Shown: positions 32,734 through 42,250 of the stretch, piece after piece
Layout of the letters: each line of letters starts with the position of its first letter
Numbering within the stretch: position 1 is the stretch's first letter
From: Mycobacterium sp. 852013-50091_SCH5140682
GTDB lineage: Bacteria; Actinomycetota; Actinomycetes; Mycobacteriales; Mycobacteriaceae
Length of the DNA stretch: 49,767 nucleotides
Assembly: GCF_001665685.1 (NCBI RefSeq)
Contig: NZ_LZTB01000015.1
Location: forward strand, 1-49,767
Direction: 5' to 3'
Position numbers and translations under genes: made by a program
Notes under the pieces: model-generated
Seen by the model: only the letters and a program-made list of their open reading frames with translations
What the model was told of the DNA's origin: nothing
The model's database searches: none

Positions 32734-34068
32734 TCAGGCAGCTTCTTCGGCGAATCCTGGAACCAGTGCCGTGGCAATCGATTTCACCGGCACGTGGGCG
32801 TCGAGCTGACAGCAGATGGCGATGGTCGAGGCGATCACCCGCAGCGGGATGGCGAGGTTGGCCGGTAGGTCGAGTTGGCGGGCCATCTTGATCTGGGCGA
32901 CCGAGTTGTCCATCTGGCCCGCGGCCATCCGCTGGATCCAGCGCCGGGTGTAGTGGAACACGTCGACCTCGATGGGTTCGACGTACTGGCGCAACATGTC
33001 ATCGACTTCCTGCACCGAAACCTGTTGGCCCTTCTGGATGAATCCGGCTTCCTCCATGGCGGGCAGCAGCTGATCGTAGTTCTGGTCCCGGGCCAGCCGG
33101 ATCGTGCGTCCCAGCGAGGGCGGGAAGCCGCCGGGCATCGGTGCGACAGCGCCGAAGTCGATGACGCCCATGCGCCCGTCGGGCAGCAGCATGAAGTTGC
33201 CGGGGTGCGCGTCGCCGTGCATCATCTCCAGCCGCGCGGGCGCGTCGAAGGTGAGCTCACTGAGCCGGGTGCCCATGAGGTCGCGTTGTTCGGGCGTGCC
33301 CTCGCGGATGATCACCGACATCGGGATGCCGTCCATCCATTCGGCGATAACGACTTTCGGTGCGCTGGCCACCACGGGGGGCACCGCGAAATGCGGATCG
33401 TTGCGATAGGCCTTGGCGAACGCGCGCTGGTTCTCGGCTTCCAGCCGGTAGTCCAGTTCCATCTCGGTGCGTTCGGTCAGCTCGTCGACGATGCCCTGGA
33501 TGTCGGCACCGGGAGCCAGCTGCTTGAACACGCTGACCAGCCGCTGGATGGTCTTGAGGTCGGCGCGCAGTGCTTCGTCGGCGCCCGGGTACTGAATCTT
33601 CACCGCGACTTCGCGGCCGTCGGACCAGATGCCCTTGTGCACCTGGCCGATGCTCGCCGAGGCGACCGGGGTGTCGTCGAACGAGGCGAACCGGTCCCGC
33701 CACTTCGTGCCCAGCTGGCCGTCGAGAACCCGGTGCACTTTGGCCGCCGGCAGCGGGGGAGCGTCTTTCTGCAGCTTGGTCAATGCTTCGCGATACGGTT
33801 TGCCGTACTGCTCGGGGATGGCGGCTTCCATCACCGAAAGCGCCTGCCCGACTTTCATCGCGCCGCCCTTGAGCTCGCCCAGCACGGTGAACAATTGCTG
33901 TGCGGCCTTGTCCATCAGTTCGGCGGTGACCTCGTCTTTGGACTTGCCGGTCAGGCGTTTGCCGAAGCCGAGTGCGGCGCGGCCGGCCATGCCGCCCGCC
34001 AGGCCGGCGAGCTTGGCGTTGCGTGCGACGCTTCCCCGTTTGATGTCAGACACCAGACCATCATCCAT
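32734..34068 (-). CDS. ABC1/UbiB/COQ8-family atypical kinase (Rv3197-like)
   Basis: A 444-residue atypical kinase/ATPase. The family hallmark KxGQ is KVGQ at 72-75. ASASIGQVHKGIWSDGREVAVKIQYPG holds the nucleotide loop and catalytic Lys. ERTEMELDYRLEAENQRAF, HGDAHPGNFMLLPDGRMGVIDFGAV (catalytic HGD and DFG metal loop) and the C-terminal helices follow. Relatives support ubiquinone or other lipid metabolism. ATG 34068 has AGGA five bases upstream. It is the last gene of a minus-strand operon with the E1-like and zincin genes. I recall the M. tuberculosis homologue being discussed in macrolide resistance because of its place next to whiB7. Confidence 0.87.
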   Translation of the reverse strand: MDDGLVSDIKRGSVARNAKLAGLAGGMAGRAALGFGKRLTGKSKDEVTAELMDKAAQQLFTVLGELKGGAMKVGQALSVMEAAIPEQYGKPYREALTKLQKDAPPLPAAKVHRVLDGQLGTKWRDRFASFDDTPVASASIGQVHKGIWSDGREVAVKIQYPGADEALRADLKTIQRLVSVFKQLAPGADIQGIVDELTERTEMELDYRLEAENQRAFAKAYRNDPHFAVPPVVASAPKVVIAEWMDGIPMSVIIREGTPEQRDLMGTRLSELTFDAPARLEMMHGDAHPGNFMLLPDGRMGVIDFGAVAPMPGGFPPSLGRTIRLARDQNYDQLLPAMEEAGFIQKGQQVSVQEVDDMLRQYVEPIEVDVFHYTRRWIQRMAAGQMDNSVAQIKMARQLDLPANLAIPLRVIASTIAICCQLDAHVPVKSIATALVPGFAEEAA

Positions 34069-34110
34069 GACAGTCCTGAACGGGCCACAACTTAGTGGCA
34101 ACATTCGTTT

Positions 34111-34953
34111 TCAGCATGGGCACTCGGGATGGCGTGTCCAGCGCCGTGCGCTTATCGAGTAACCGTCGGCATCGAGTTCGAGCGTGGTATTCAGCGTCGG
34201 TGGTGGTTGCGGTGCACGTCGCGAGTCACCGGCCTCCCGCACGGCCTGGATCACCAGGTCGATCTGGCGCAGCGCCAGCGCCGCGGTGGCCAGGATGGTG
34301 GCCCGCCCGGCGGTGCCGACGGTGCCGCGCAGCTGCGCGGCCAACGCGGGCCAGGCCGCGTCCCGGTCGCGGCGGTGCAGGTCGGCGCACTGCAGGCAGC
34401 TGGTCAGGCCCGGGATGACGAGCGGCCCGACCAGCCCGGCGCCGTCGCGCAGCCGCACCGGCAGATGCGCCACCGCGGCTTCGTGCAGTTCGCGCAGCAC
34501 CCGCGGTTCGGTGACCTGGTAGTCGGCGAGCACGACGAGGTCCGTCGCCTCGGGTACCGCCGACGCATGCGGCCGACTGGTGTGCCGGACCAGCGCTCCC
34601 GAGCAGCGCAACGCGCTGGTGAGCAGTTCCGAGAGCGGTCCGCGGCCATGGATGCGCACCGACGGGGTACGCGACGGATGGGGTGTCGCGACGGTGACGA
34701 CGCCGGCGTCGGTCAGCGCGGCGATCAGCTCATCGACAGCCTCAGCGGCATCGAATTCTGTTGCCGCCGTGGCGAGTTCGTCTCGGGACGCGCCGCCCTG
34801 CAACCTGTGCAGCAAATCGGCGAGCTGCGCCTGGGTGATCGATCCCGGCGGATGGACCAGCACCGCGCGGCGGGGATCCCAGCCCACCTGAACCGCTCCG
34901 TCGGGCCGCAGCAGCACGGGGCGGCCGGGTGCCAGCACGTACCGCGTCGTCAT
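34111..34953 (-). CDS. Cyclodehydratase / TOMM leader-binding E1-like protein (Rv3196-like)
   Basis: A 280-residue protein with the outline of ocin-ThiF/TOMM precursor-binding proteins. The N-terminal 80 residues resemble a winged-helix peptide-clamp (RRE-like) domain. A Rossmann-like middle has VRIHGRGPLSELL and DLVVLADYQ. GPLVIPGLTSCLQCADLHRRD carries Cys186 and Cys189, and the extreme C-terminus HPECPC supplies Cys278 and Cys280, together a likely structural zinc site. No ATP-binding GxGGxG or adenylation Cys is seen, so it is probably a non-catalytic recognition subunit. Its neighbours are a zincin (52 bases upstream) and an ABC1 kinase (42 bases downstream). The natural partner peptide is unknown. 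Confidence 0.65.
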   Translation of the reverse strand: MTTRYVLAPGRPVLLRPDGAVQVGWDPRRAVLVHPPGSITQAQLADLLHRLQGGASRDELATAATEFDAAEAVDELIAALTDAGVVTVATPHPSRTPSVRIHGRGPLSELLTSALRCSGALVRHTSRPHASAVPEATDLVVLADYQVTEPRVLRELHEAAVAHLPVRLRDGAGLVGPLVIPGLTSCLQCADLHRRDRDAAWPALAAQLRGTVGTAGRATILATAALALRQIDLVIQAVREAGDSRRAPQPPPTLNTTLELDADGYSISARRWTRHPECPC

Positions 34954-35005
34954 GGCATGACTCTGCCACGGCGCGCGGTATCGCCCCGTCAGTTATCCAC
35001 AGGCC

Positions 35006-36388
35006 TCAGGACTCGTCGCGACGCTCGGTGTCGTCGCCGCCCTGTTCCTTCTGCAGATCGGCGATGGCCTGCTCGAAGGCGCTGTCGATGCCGCTCGTGT
35101 CGCCGCCGATCATGCGGTCGATGAAACCGGCGGGCTCGTCGAGATCGGACCCGTCGGGCAACAGGTCGGGGTGCTGCCACACCCCGTCGCGGGCGTCGGC
35201 GCCGACCGCCTCGGTCAGCCGCTCCCACAGGGCGGCCGCCTCGCGCATCTTGCGTGGGCGCAGCTCCAGGCCGACGAGCGTGGCGAAGGTCCGTTCGGCC
35301 GGGCCGCCGGTGGCCCGGCGCCGGCGCAGGGTCTCGGACAATGCCTCGGTGCCGGGGATCCGATCACCCAGCGCCGCAGAGACCACGGTCTGCACCCAGC
35401 CCTCGATCAGCGCGAGCAGCGTTTCCAGCCGTTCCAGGGCGGCTTCCTGCTCGGGCGTGGCCTTGGGCTCGAACATGCCCTGGCTGAGCAACTGTTCCAT
35501 CTCGGACGGATCGGTCAGCGAGGCCGGGTTGAAGCCCTTGGCCATGTCCTCGATGCCGGACATGTCGACCTTCATGCCCTTGGCGAATGCCTCGACGGCG
35601 CCCAGCAGCTGGCTGGACAGCCACGGCACGTGACTGAACAGCCGATGATGCGCGGCTTCGCGGGCAGCCAGGAACGTCAGGATCTCGCTGCGGGGCCGCT
35701 CCAGACCCTCCGAGAGCGATTCGATGGCCTCCGGCATGAGCGCGGCAACGCCTTTGGGGCCCAGCGGCAATCCGATGTCGGTCGAGGTGAGCACCTCCCG
35801 GGACAGCTGGCCGAGGGCCTGGCCGAGCTGGGAACCGAAGGCCATGCCGCCCATCTGCGACATCATCGCCAGCAGCGGGCCGGCCATGCTCTTGGCTTCC
35901 TCGGGCAACGCCGAGGCCCAGACCGTCGAGATCTGCTCGGCGACCGGATTGCACAGCCGCTTCCAGGTCTCCAGGGTGTTGTCCAGCCAATCGCTCGGCG
36001 TCCACGCCACCGTGCGGGTGGTGCCGGCCGGCAGCGGCGTGACACCGTCGAGCCAGGTCTCGGCGAGCCGGACCGCGTCGGCGACGGCACTCTTGGTCTG
36101 GTCGGGAATCGGGGCGACGAAGCCGATCGAGTTGGACGCCAGCTGCCGCGCAAGGTCGTAGTTGACCGGGCCGGACTGGCCGCCGCCGGCCATCGCAGTG
36201 CCTGCCCCGCTGAACATTTCGCCGAGCTTGGTGAAGATCTGGCCCAGGTCGCCCATGTCGAAACCGGCGCCGCCGGCGCCGAGACCGAATGGATCGGCGC
36301 CGGATCCGGAGCCGGAATCTGGGTCTTTCTTGCGCTTGTCGCGGTCGGGGTCATCCCCGGCGGAGAAGCCGAAGGGCAGGTCAGCCAT
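35006..36388 (-). CDS. DUF2342 zinc-dependent metalloprotease-like protein (Rv3195-like)
   Basis: A 460-residue actinobacterial zincin-2 (DUF2342/F420-biosynthesis-associated hydrolase-like) protein. The N-terminus (about 1-85) is Gly/Ser/Asp-rich and probably disordered. The helical core contains TFLAAREAAHHRLFSHVPWL, the conserved HH-containing helix that gives the family its metalloprotease name. The C-terminal FIDRMIGGD and acidic tail follow. Activity has not been shown to my knowledge. ATG 36388 fits a -10 hexamer seven bases upstream, so the mRNA is probably leaderless and heads a three-gene operon with the E1-like and ABC1 genes. Confidence 0.8.
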   Translation of the reverse strand: MADLPFGFSAGDDPDRDKRKKDPDSGSGSGADPFGLGAGGAGFDMGDLGQIFTKLGEMFSGAGTAMAGGGQSGPVNYDLARQLASNSIGFVAPIPDQTKSAVADAVRLAETWLDGVTPLPAGTTRTVAWTPSDWLDNTLETWKRLCNPVAEQISTVWASALPEEAKSMAGPLLAMMSQMGGMAFGSQLGQALGQLSREVLTSTDIGLPLGPKGVAALMPEAIESLSEGLERPRSEILTFLAAREAAHHRLFSHVPWLSSQLLGAVEAFAKGMKVDMSGIEDMAKGFNPASLTDPSEMEQLLSQGMFEPKATPEQEAALERLETLLALIEGWVQTVVSAALGDRIPGTEALSETLRRRRATGGPAERTFATLVGLELRPRKMREAAALWERLTEAVGADARDGVWQHPDLLPDGSDLDEPAGFIDRMIGGDTSGIDSAFEQAIADLQKEQGGDDTERRDES

Positions 36389-36395
36389 AGCCCCA

Positions 36396-36401
36396 ACGGT
36401 A
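36396..36401 (-). promoter_or_regulatory. -10 element of a predicted leaderless transcript (zincin operon)
   Basis: On the minus strand, TACCGT lies exactly seven bases before the ATG at 36388. No Shine-Dalgarno sequence precedes the start. Confidence 0.5.
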
Positions 36402-36466
36402 CTCACCACAGGGTCTCTTGGTGACGCTGTGGGTCACGCTGTCAGTGAACCTCGTGTCGCAGGCTT

Positions 36467-36472
36467 TACTGT
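36467..36472 (+). promoter_or_regulatory. -10 element of a predicted leaderless transcript (PDZ-Lon protease)
   Basis: TACTGT lies exactly seven bases before the GTG at 36480, back to back with the zincin promoter in a 91-base divergent interval. Confidence 0.5.
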
Positions 36473-36479
36473 TGGCGGC

Positions 36480-37508
36480 GTGAACAGGCGGATTTTGACG
36501 CTGCTGGTGGCTCTCGTGCCGATTCTGGTGTTCGGTGTGCTGCTTTCCGTGGTGACGGTGCCCTACGTGTCTCTAGGGCCGGGTCCGACCTTCAACACGC
36601 TCGGTGAGGTGGATGGCAAACAGGTCGTCGACATCGAGGGCCCCGACGCGAAGGTCCATCCGACATCAGGGCACCTCAACATGACGACGGTGTCGCAGCG
36701 TGACGGGCTGACCCTGGGGCAGGCCCTGACGCTGTGGATGTCGGGCCGTGAGCAGCTGGTGCCACGTGACCTCGTGTACCCGCCCGACAAGTCCAAGGAC
36801 GAGATCGACCAGGCCAACACCAGCGACTTCAAGCGGTCCGAGGACAACGCCGAGTACGCCGCACTGTCGTTCTTGAAGTACCCCATGGCGGTGACGGTGC
36901 AGACCGTGACCGATCCCGGCCCCTCGGCGGGCAAGCTGAAGCCCGGTGACGCGATCGACGCCGTCAACGGCAAGCCGGTGGCCAAGCTCGACGAGTTCCA
37001 GGCGCTGCTCAAGGCGACCAAGCCGGGGGACACCATCGTCCTCGACTACCGCCGCAAGAACGCTCCCGCCGGCACGGCCACCATCACCCTTGGCCATAAC
37101 CCCGACCGGGATTACGGCTTCCTGGGGGTGGGAGTGCTCGACGCGCCGTGGGCGCCGTTCGACATCAGCTTCAACCTGGCCAACATCGGCGGCCCGTCGG
37201 CAGGCCTGATGTTCAGCCTCGCCGTCGTGGACAAGTTGACGACCGGCGATCTCAACGACGGCAAGTTCATCGCGGGCACCGGGACCATCACCGGCGAAGG
37301 CAAGGTGGGTTCGATCGGGGGCATCACCCACAAGATGCTGGCGGCGCACGACGCCGGGGCGACGGTGTTCCTGGTGCCCGCCGAGAACTGTGCCGAGGCC
37401 AGTTCGGCACCGCAGGACGGTATGCAACTGGTGAAAGTCGACACGCTCACGGGGGCCGTCGACGCGCTGCATACGCTTTCTGCCGGTGGCGAACCTCCGC
37501 GCTGCTGA
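36480..37508 (+). CDS. Membrane-anchored PDZ and Lon-type (S16) serine protease (Rv3194c/YlbL-like)
   Basis: A 342-residue protein with an N-terminal membrane anchor (6-27). A PDZ domain (about 135-205, with SAGKLKPGDAIDAVNGKPV) comes next. A Lon proteolytic domain follows with the catalytic dyad: Ser240 in IGGPSAGLMFSL and Lys285 in GGITHKMLAA. The GTGTITGEGKVGSIGG segment is typical of S16 proteases. It has no ATPase domain, so it should act outside the membrane on unfolded or exposed C-termini. The GTG at 36480 fits the leaderless promoter. It is followed after 97 bases by UPF0182, conserved as neighbours in mycobacteria. Confidence 0.9.
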   Translation: MNRRILTLLVALVPILVFGVLLSVVTVPYVSLGPGPTFNTLGEVDGKQVVDIEGPDAKVHPTSGHLNMTTVSQRDGLTLGQALTLWMSGREQLVPRDLVYPPDKSKDEIDQANTSDFKRSEDNAEYAALSFLKYPMAVTVQTVTDPGPSAGKLKPGDAIDAVNGKPVAKLDEFQALLKATKPGDTIVLDYRRKNAPAGTATITLGHNPDRDYGFLGVGVLDAPWAPFDISFNLANIGGPSAGLMFSLAVVDKLTTGDLNDGKFIAGTGTITGEGKVGSIGGITHKMLAAHDAGATVFLVPAENCAEASSAPQDGMQLVKVDTLTGAVDALHTLSAGGEPPRC

Positions 37509-37531
37509 ACCGCCCCGCGGGGGTAACTGGC

Positions 37532-37537
37532 TAGAGT
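37532..37537 (+). promoter_or_regulatory. Candidate -10 element for the UPF0182 gene
   Basis: TAGAGT in the 97-base gap after the protease gene, about 69 bases before the GTG at 37606. It would give a leader of about 60 bases. Confidence 0.35.
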
Positions 37538-37605
37538 TGGGGGAAATCCGGCAGGCCGGACACGGCAGGCCAGTAATCCGGGAACCCCGAGACTGGAGTT
37601 GACGA

Positions 37606-40593
37606 GTGGGTATGCGGCCCGCGGCTAGGATGCCGAAGCTGACGCGACGAAGCCGGGTTTTGATCGGGCTGGCGCTGGTGGTGGTCCTGCTGTTGCTTAT
37701 CGGGCCGCGGTTCGTCGACACCTATGTCGACTGGCTGTGGTTCGGGGAACTGGGATACCGGTCGGTGTTCACCACGGTGCTGGTCACTCGCCTCGTCGTG
37801 TTCCTCGTCGCGGGAGTGCTGCTGGGCGCGATCGTGTTCGCCGGGCTGGCCCTGGCCTACCGCACGCGTCCGGTGTTCGTCCCGGCGACAGGACCCAATG
37901 ACCCGGTGGCCCGGTACCGCACCACCGTGCTGGCCCGCCTGCGGTTGTTCGGCATCGGGCTCCCGGTGTTCATCGGTCTGCTGGCCGGGATCGTCGCGCA
38001 GACCTACTGGGTGCGGATCCAGCTGTTCCTGCATGGCGGCGAATTCGGTATCACCGACCCGCAATTCGGGCGCGATCTCGGGTTCTACGCCTTCGATCTG
38101 CCTTTCTACCGGCTGGTCCTCACCTACCTCTTCGTCGCGACGTTCCTGGCGTTCATCGCAAACCTGCTGGGCCACTACCTGTTCGGCGGTATTCGGCTGG
38201 CCGGGCGCACCGGTGCGCTGAGCCGCTCGGCCCGCATCCAGCTGATCAGCCTGGTCGGTTTCCTGATCCTGCTCAAGGCGGTCGCCTACTGGCTCGACCG
38301 CTACGAACTACTGAGCGTCACGCGTTCGGCCAAACCGTTCACCGGCGCCGGCTACACCGACATCAACGCGGTGCTGCCCGCCAAGCTCATCCTGTTGGCC
38401 ATCGCGGTGATCTGTGCGGCGGCCGTTTTTTCCGCGATCGTCTTGCGAGACCTGCGCATCCCCGTCATCGGCGTGGTGCTGTTGCTGCTGAGCTCGCTGG
38501 TGGTCGGAGCGGGCTGGCCGCTGATCGTCGAACAGTTCAGCGTCAAGCCCAACGCCGCGCAGAAGGAAAGCGAATACATCAGCCGGAGCATCACGGCGAC
38601 CAGGCAGGCCTACGGGCTCACCAGTGAGACCGTGACCTACCGCAACTACGAGAGCACCGGGCAGACGACGGCGGCCCAGGTCGCCGCGGACCGGGCCACC
38701 ACGTCCAACATCCGGCTGCTCGACCCGACCATCGTCAGCCCGGCGTTCACTCAGTTCCAGCAGGGCAAGAACTTCTACTACTTCCCGGATCAGCTGTCCA
38801 TCGACCGCTACGCCGGTCCGGACGGCAACTTGCGGGACTATGTGGTGGCCGCGCGCGAGCTCAACCCGGACCGTCTGATCGACAACCAGCGGGACTGGAT
38901 CAACCGGCACTCGGTGTACACCCACGGCAACGGCTTCATCGCCTCGCCCGCCAACACCGTGCGCGGTATTGCCAACGACCCCAACCAGAATGGTGGCTAC
39001 CCGGAGTTCCTGGCCAGTGTCGTCGGCGCCAACGGCGGTGTGGTGTCGCCCGGCCCGGCCCCGCTGGATCAGCCCCGCGTGTACTTCGGCCCGGTGATCG
39101 CCAACACGCCCGAGGACTATGCGATTGTCGGCAGCAACGGCGTCGACCGCGAATACGACTACGAGACCAACACCGAGACCAAGAACTACACCTATGAGGG
39201 CAAGGGTGGCGTTCCGATCGGCAGCTGGTTGTCGCGCAGCGTGTTCGCCGCCAAGTTCGCCGAGCGGAACTTCTTGTTCTCCAACGTGATCGGCGAGAAC
39301 AGCAAGATCCTGTTCAACCGTGACCCGGCCAAGCGCGTCGAGGCTGTGGCGCCGTGGCTGACCACCGACACCAGCGTGTACCCGGCGATCGTCAACCGGC
39401 GCATGGTGTGGATCGTCGACGGCTACACCACGCTCGACAACTACCCGTATTCGGAGCTGACGACGCTGTCGAGCGCGACGGCCGATTCCAACGAGGTGGC
39501 GGTCAACCGGCTGGCGCCGGACAAGCAGGTGTCCTACATCCGCAACTCGGTGAAGGCCACGGTCGACGCCTACGACGGCACTGTGACCCTCTACGCGCAG
39601 GACGAGTCCGATCCTGTGCTGCAGGCCTGGGAGAAGGTGTTCCCGGGCACCGTCAAGCCCAAGAGCGACATCTCCCCGGAACTGCAGGCGCACCTGCGGT
39701 ATCCGGAGGATCTGTTCAAAGTGCAGCGGGCCCTGTTGGCGCGCTACCACGTGGACAACCCGATCACGTTCTTCTCGGCGCAGGACTTCTGGGATGTGCC
39801 GCTCGACCCGAACCCGACGGCCAGCAGCTACCAGCCGCCGTACTACATCGTCGCCAAAGATGTTGCGAACAACGACAATTCAGCGTCGTTCCAGTTGACG
39901 AGCGCGATGAACAGGTTCCAGCGTGACTTCCTGGCCGCCTATGTCAGTGCCAGCTCGGATCCATCGAACTACGGCAAGATCACGGTGCTGACCATCCCCG
40001 GTCAGGTCAACGGGCCCAAGCTGGCGTTCAACGCGATCAGTACCGATACCGCGGTCAGCCAAGACCTCGGTGTGATCGGGCGCGACAACCAGAACCGCAT
40101 CCGGTGGGGCAATCTGCTGACCTTGCCCGTGGGTGAGGGCGGCCTGCTCTACGTCTCACCGGTGTACGCCTCGCCGGGCACCAGTGACGCGGCATCGTCC
40201 TACCCACGTCTTATCCGCGTGGCGATGCTCTACAACGACAAGGTCGGCTACGGGCCGACGGTCAGTGATGCGTTGACCGAGTTGTTCGGTCCTGGGGCCG
40301 GTGCAACGGCGACCAACGTCGCACCCACCGACGCCAAACCGCCGGTGCCCGGTCAGGCGCCTGCCGCACCGCCGCCGGCGGCCGATCAGGGCAGCCGTGC
40401 CCCCGAGGTGTCGGTGCCCATCCCGGGGCAGCCACCCGTGCAGTTGTCACCGGCGAAAGCTGCGGCACTGCAGGACATCGACGCGGCGGTGGCAGCGGCC
40501 CAAGAGGCCCAGCGCAGTGGTGATTTCGCCAAGTACGGGCAGGCGCTGCAGGGTCTGGCCGACGCGATGAAGAAGTACGACGCCACGAAGTAG
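37606..40593 (+). CDS. UPF0182 large integral membrane protein (Rv3193c-like)
   Basis: A 995-residue protein. Seven hydrophobic helices lie in the first 310 residues (first about 19-33, with [20 protein letters not shown] after it). A large extracytoplasmic domain (about 315-880) follows. The tail (about 885-950) is Pro/Ala-rich, and then comes a charged helical end ([27 protein letters not shown]). Length and motifs match the conserved actinobacterial/cyanobacterial UPF0182 (DUF UPF0182) family. No activity is known. GTG start gives [17 protein letters not shown], like the M. tuberculosis N-terminus I remember. Confidence 0.92.
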   Translation: MGMRPAARMPKLTRRSRVLIGLALVVVLLLLIGPRFVDTYVDWLWFGELGYRSVFTTVLVTRLVVFLVAGVLLGAIVFAGLALAYRTRPVFVPATGPNDPVARYRTTVLARLRLFGIGLPVFIGLLAGIVAQTYWVRIQLFLHGGEFGITDPQFGRDLGFYAFDLPFYRLVLTYLFVATFLAFIANLLGHYLFGGIRLAGRTGALSRSARIQLISLVGFLILLKAVAYWLDRYELLSVTRSAKPFTGAGYTDINAVLPAKLILLAIAVICAAAVFSAIVLRDLRIPVIGVVLLLLSSLVVGAGWPLIVEQFSVKPNAAQKESEYISRSITATRQAYGLTSETVTYRNYESTGQTTAAQVAADRATTSNIRLLDPTIVSPAFTQFQQGKNFYYFPDQLSIDRYAGPDGNLRDYVVAARELNPDRLIDNQRDWINRHSVYTHGNGFIASPANTVRGIANDPNQNGGYPEFLASVVGANGGVVSPGPAPLDQPRVYFGPVIANTPEDYAIVGSNGVDREYDYETNTETKNYTYEGKGGVPIGSWLSRSVFAAKFAERNFLFSNVIGENSKILFNRDPAKRVEAVAPWLTTDTSVYPAIVNRRMVWIVDGYTTLDNYPYSELTTLSSATADSNEVAVNRLAPDKQVSYIRNSVKATVDAYDGTVTLYAQDESDPVLQAWEKVFPGTVKPKSDISPELQAHLRYPEDLFKVQRALLARYHVDNPITFFSAQDFWDVPLDPNPTASSYQPPYYIVAKDVANNDNSASFQLTSAMNRFQRDFLAAYVSASSDPSNYGKITVLTIPGQVNGPKLAFNAISTDTAVSQDLGVIGRDNQNRIRWGNLLTLPVGEGGLLYVSPVYASPGTSDAASSYPRLIRVAMLYNDKVGYGPTVSDALTELFGPGAGATATNVAPTDAKPPVPGQAPAAPPPAADQGSRAPEVSVPIPGQPPVQLSPAKAAALQDIDAAVAAAQEAQRSGDFAKYGQALQGLADAMKKYDATK

Positions 40594-40608
40594 CCCCGCC
40601 TCACCTTT

Positions 40609-40670
40609 CTCGCGCGAGCAGACGCCAAGGTCCCCCGACACGCCGATGTCGGGGGACCTTGGCGTCTGCT
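40609..40670. repeat. REP-like palindromic element, copy 2 (perfect 24-bp stem)
   Basis: CTCGCGCGAG (40609-40618) overlaps the base of a perfect hairpin: arms 40617-40640 and 40647-40670, 24 bases each, six-base loop CGCCGA. Same design as the element at 14591-14670. It lies 23 bases after the UPF0182 stop and can act as its terminator. The other 99 bases before the next gene (40671-40769) hold only its ribosome site GAGAGGA. Confidence 0.92.
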
Positions 40671-40769
40671 GGCCGCGTCCGGCGGGCCTTAGCTGGACGA
40701 CAAGTGAACACCAAGTCCTTGTAGCGATGCTGTGCGCCGAGATTCGCACTGACATCCGAGAGGACCCCG

Positions 40770-42164
40770 ATGACCCTGACCGATCTTCCCTACGACGACT
40801 TGGCCGACGCCCTGACGGGGCTGCGCGCCCACGTCGCCGCGCCCGTGGCGTTCCCGGGAGAGGCCGGCTATGAGAAAGCGGCACCGTGGAATCTGGCGGC
40901 CACTGTGGAGCCGGCTGCGGTGGTGCTGGCGACCACGGCCTACGACATCGCCAACACGGTTGGTTTCGCCGGGCGTCGCGGATTTCGGGTCGGGGTGCAG
41001 GCCACCGGCCACGGCGCGCTGAGCGTCGCCTCCGACACCATCCTCGTGGTGACCGCGGGGATGACCGGTTGCACGGTCGACCCCGTTGCCCGCACCGCCC
41101 GGGTAGCGGCCGGAGCCACCTGGCAGCACGTGCTGGATGCCGCGGCCCCGCACGGGCTGGCCGCGCTGTGCGGTTCGTCACCCAACGTCGGGGTCGTCGG
41201 ATATCTCACAGGAGGTGGGGTGGGGCCGCTGGTGCGGACGGTCGGCCTGTCGGCGGATTACGTGCGGTCGTTCGAATTGGTCACCGGAACAGGGGAGGTG
41301 CTGCGCGCGACCCCCGAGGAGAACCCAGATCTGTTCTGGGGCTTGCGCGGTGGCAAGTCGACGCTGGGTATCGTCACAGCGGTCGAGATCGATTTGCTAC
41401 CGATCCCTGAATTCTACGGCGGCTCAATTTATTTCGACGGGGCGGATGCTCCGACGGTGCTGCGGGAGTGGGCACGGTGGTGCGTGGAACTCCCGGAGAG
41501 CATCTCCACCTCTATTGCCCTGCTGCAGCTTCCGGAGATGCCGGGCGTTCCCGAGCCGTTGGCCGGCAAGCTCACGATCGCCGTGCGCTACGTCGCGGTC
41601 GACGAGTTTGCCGAAGCAGAGCGACGGCTGGCACCTTTGCGGGCAGTCGCGAATCCCGTCCTCGATACCGTCGGCGTGCTGCCCTACGCGGCGATCGGCG
41701 CCGTGCATGCTGACCCGGTCGACCCGATGCCCACGTCCGAAAGTCACACGCTGCTGCGCGAATTCACCTCGGAGACCGTCGATGTGATCCTGGCCGCCGC
41801 CGGGGCGGATTCGGGGTCGATGCAGACCATCGTCGATGTGCGGATGCTGGGCGGCGCGCTGGCGCGCGAAGGAGCGCACCGCAGTGCGTTCTGCCACCGC
41901 GATGCCGCCTACGCAGTGACCGTCATCGGGGTACCTGTGCCGCCCATCGCCGAGGCGGTGCGGTCGCAGGCCGATGCGCTCGTGGCCGAGTTGATGCCGT
42001 GGTCCACCGGCGGGCAGCTGCCGAACTTCGCGCCTTCGGAAGACGCCGGGCGGGCAGCGCGGGTCTATGACGCGGACACCCGGCACTGGCTGGCTGCCCT
42101 GGCCGACCGGTACGACCCCTCCGGGGTGTTCCGCTGCGGTCAAGTGGTGCGTTTCGCGGGCTGA
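40770..42164 (+). CDS. FAD-linked oxidase, BBE/GlcD type
   Basis: A 464-residue flavoprotein of the VAO/berberine-bridge-like family. The PCMH-type FAD domain is at about 45-215. RVGVQATGHGA has the His that commonly carries covalent FAD, and GCTVDPVARTARVAAGATWQHVL, then CGSSPNVGVVGYLTGGGVGPL, contacts the flavin. The substrate domain follows, and the C-terminal BBE-like segment is RVYDADTRHWLAALADRYDPSGVFR. It oxidises alcohols or sugars with O2 or another acceptor; the substrate is unknown. No signal peptide. ATG 40770 has GAGAGGA a few bases upstream. Confidence 0.82.
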   Translation: MTLTDLPYDDLADALTGLRAHVAAPVAFPGEAGYEKAAPWNLAATVEPAAVVLATTAYDIANTVGFAGRRGFRVGVQATGHGALSVASDTILVVTAGMTGCTVDPVARTARVAAGATWQHVLDAAAPHGLAALCGSSPNVGVVGYLTGGGVGPLVRTVGLSADYVRSFELVTGTGEVLRATPEENPDLFWGLRGGKSTLGIVTAVEIDLLPIPEFYGGSIYFDGADAPTVLREWARWCVELPESISTSIALLQLPEMPGVPEPLAGKLTIAVRYVAVDEFAEAERRLAPLRAVANPVLDTVGVLPYAAIGAVHADPVDPMPTSESHTLLREFTSETVDVILAAAGADSGSMQTIVDVRMLGGALAREGAHRSAFCHRDAAYAVTVIGVPVPPIAEAVRSQADALVAELMPWSTGGQLPNFAPSEDAGRAARVYDADTRHWLAALADRYDPSGVFRCGQVVRFAG

Positions 42165-42188
42165 TTTTGGCGGCTGTTTCCGCCAAAA
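42165..42188 (+). terminator. Hairpin directly after the FAD oxidase gene
   Basis: TTTTGGCGG (42165-42173), six-base loop, CCGCCAAAA (42180-42188): a perfect 9-bp stem starting one base after the stop codon. It insulates the oxidase gene from the tRNA promoter. Confidence 0.65.
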
Positions 42189-42208
42189 ACCGCCCTTGAC
42201 CATACGAT

Positions 42209-42238
42209 TTGGAGCTGTGCCAACCGCTTCGGTAACCT
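42209..42238 (+). promoter_or_regulatory. Promoter of the initiator tRNA gene
   Basis: TTGGAG (42209-42214), 18 bases, TAACCT (42233-42238), giving a start about five bases before the tRNA. Good SigA-type elements as expected for a highly expressed RNA. Confidence 0.6.
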
Positions 42239-42250
42239 TGAGTTCACCAA

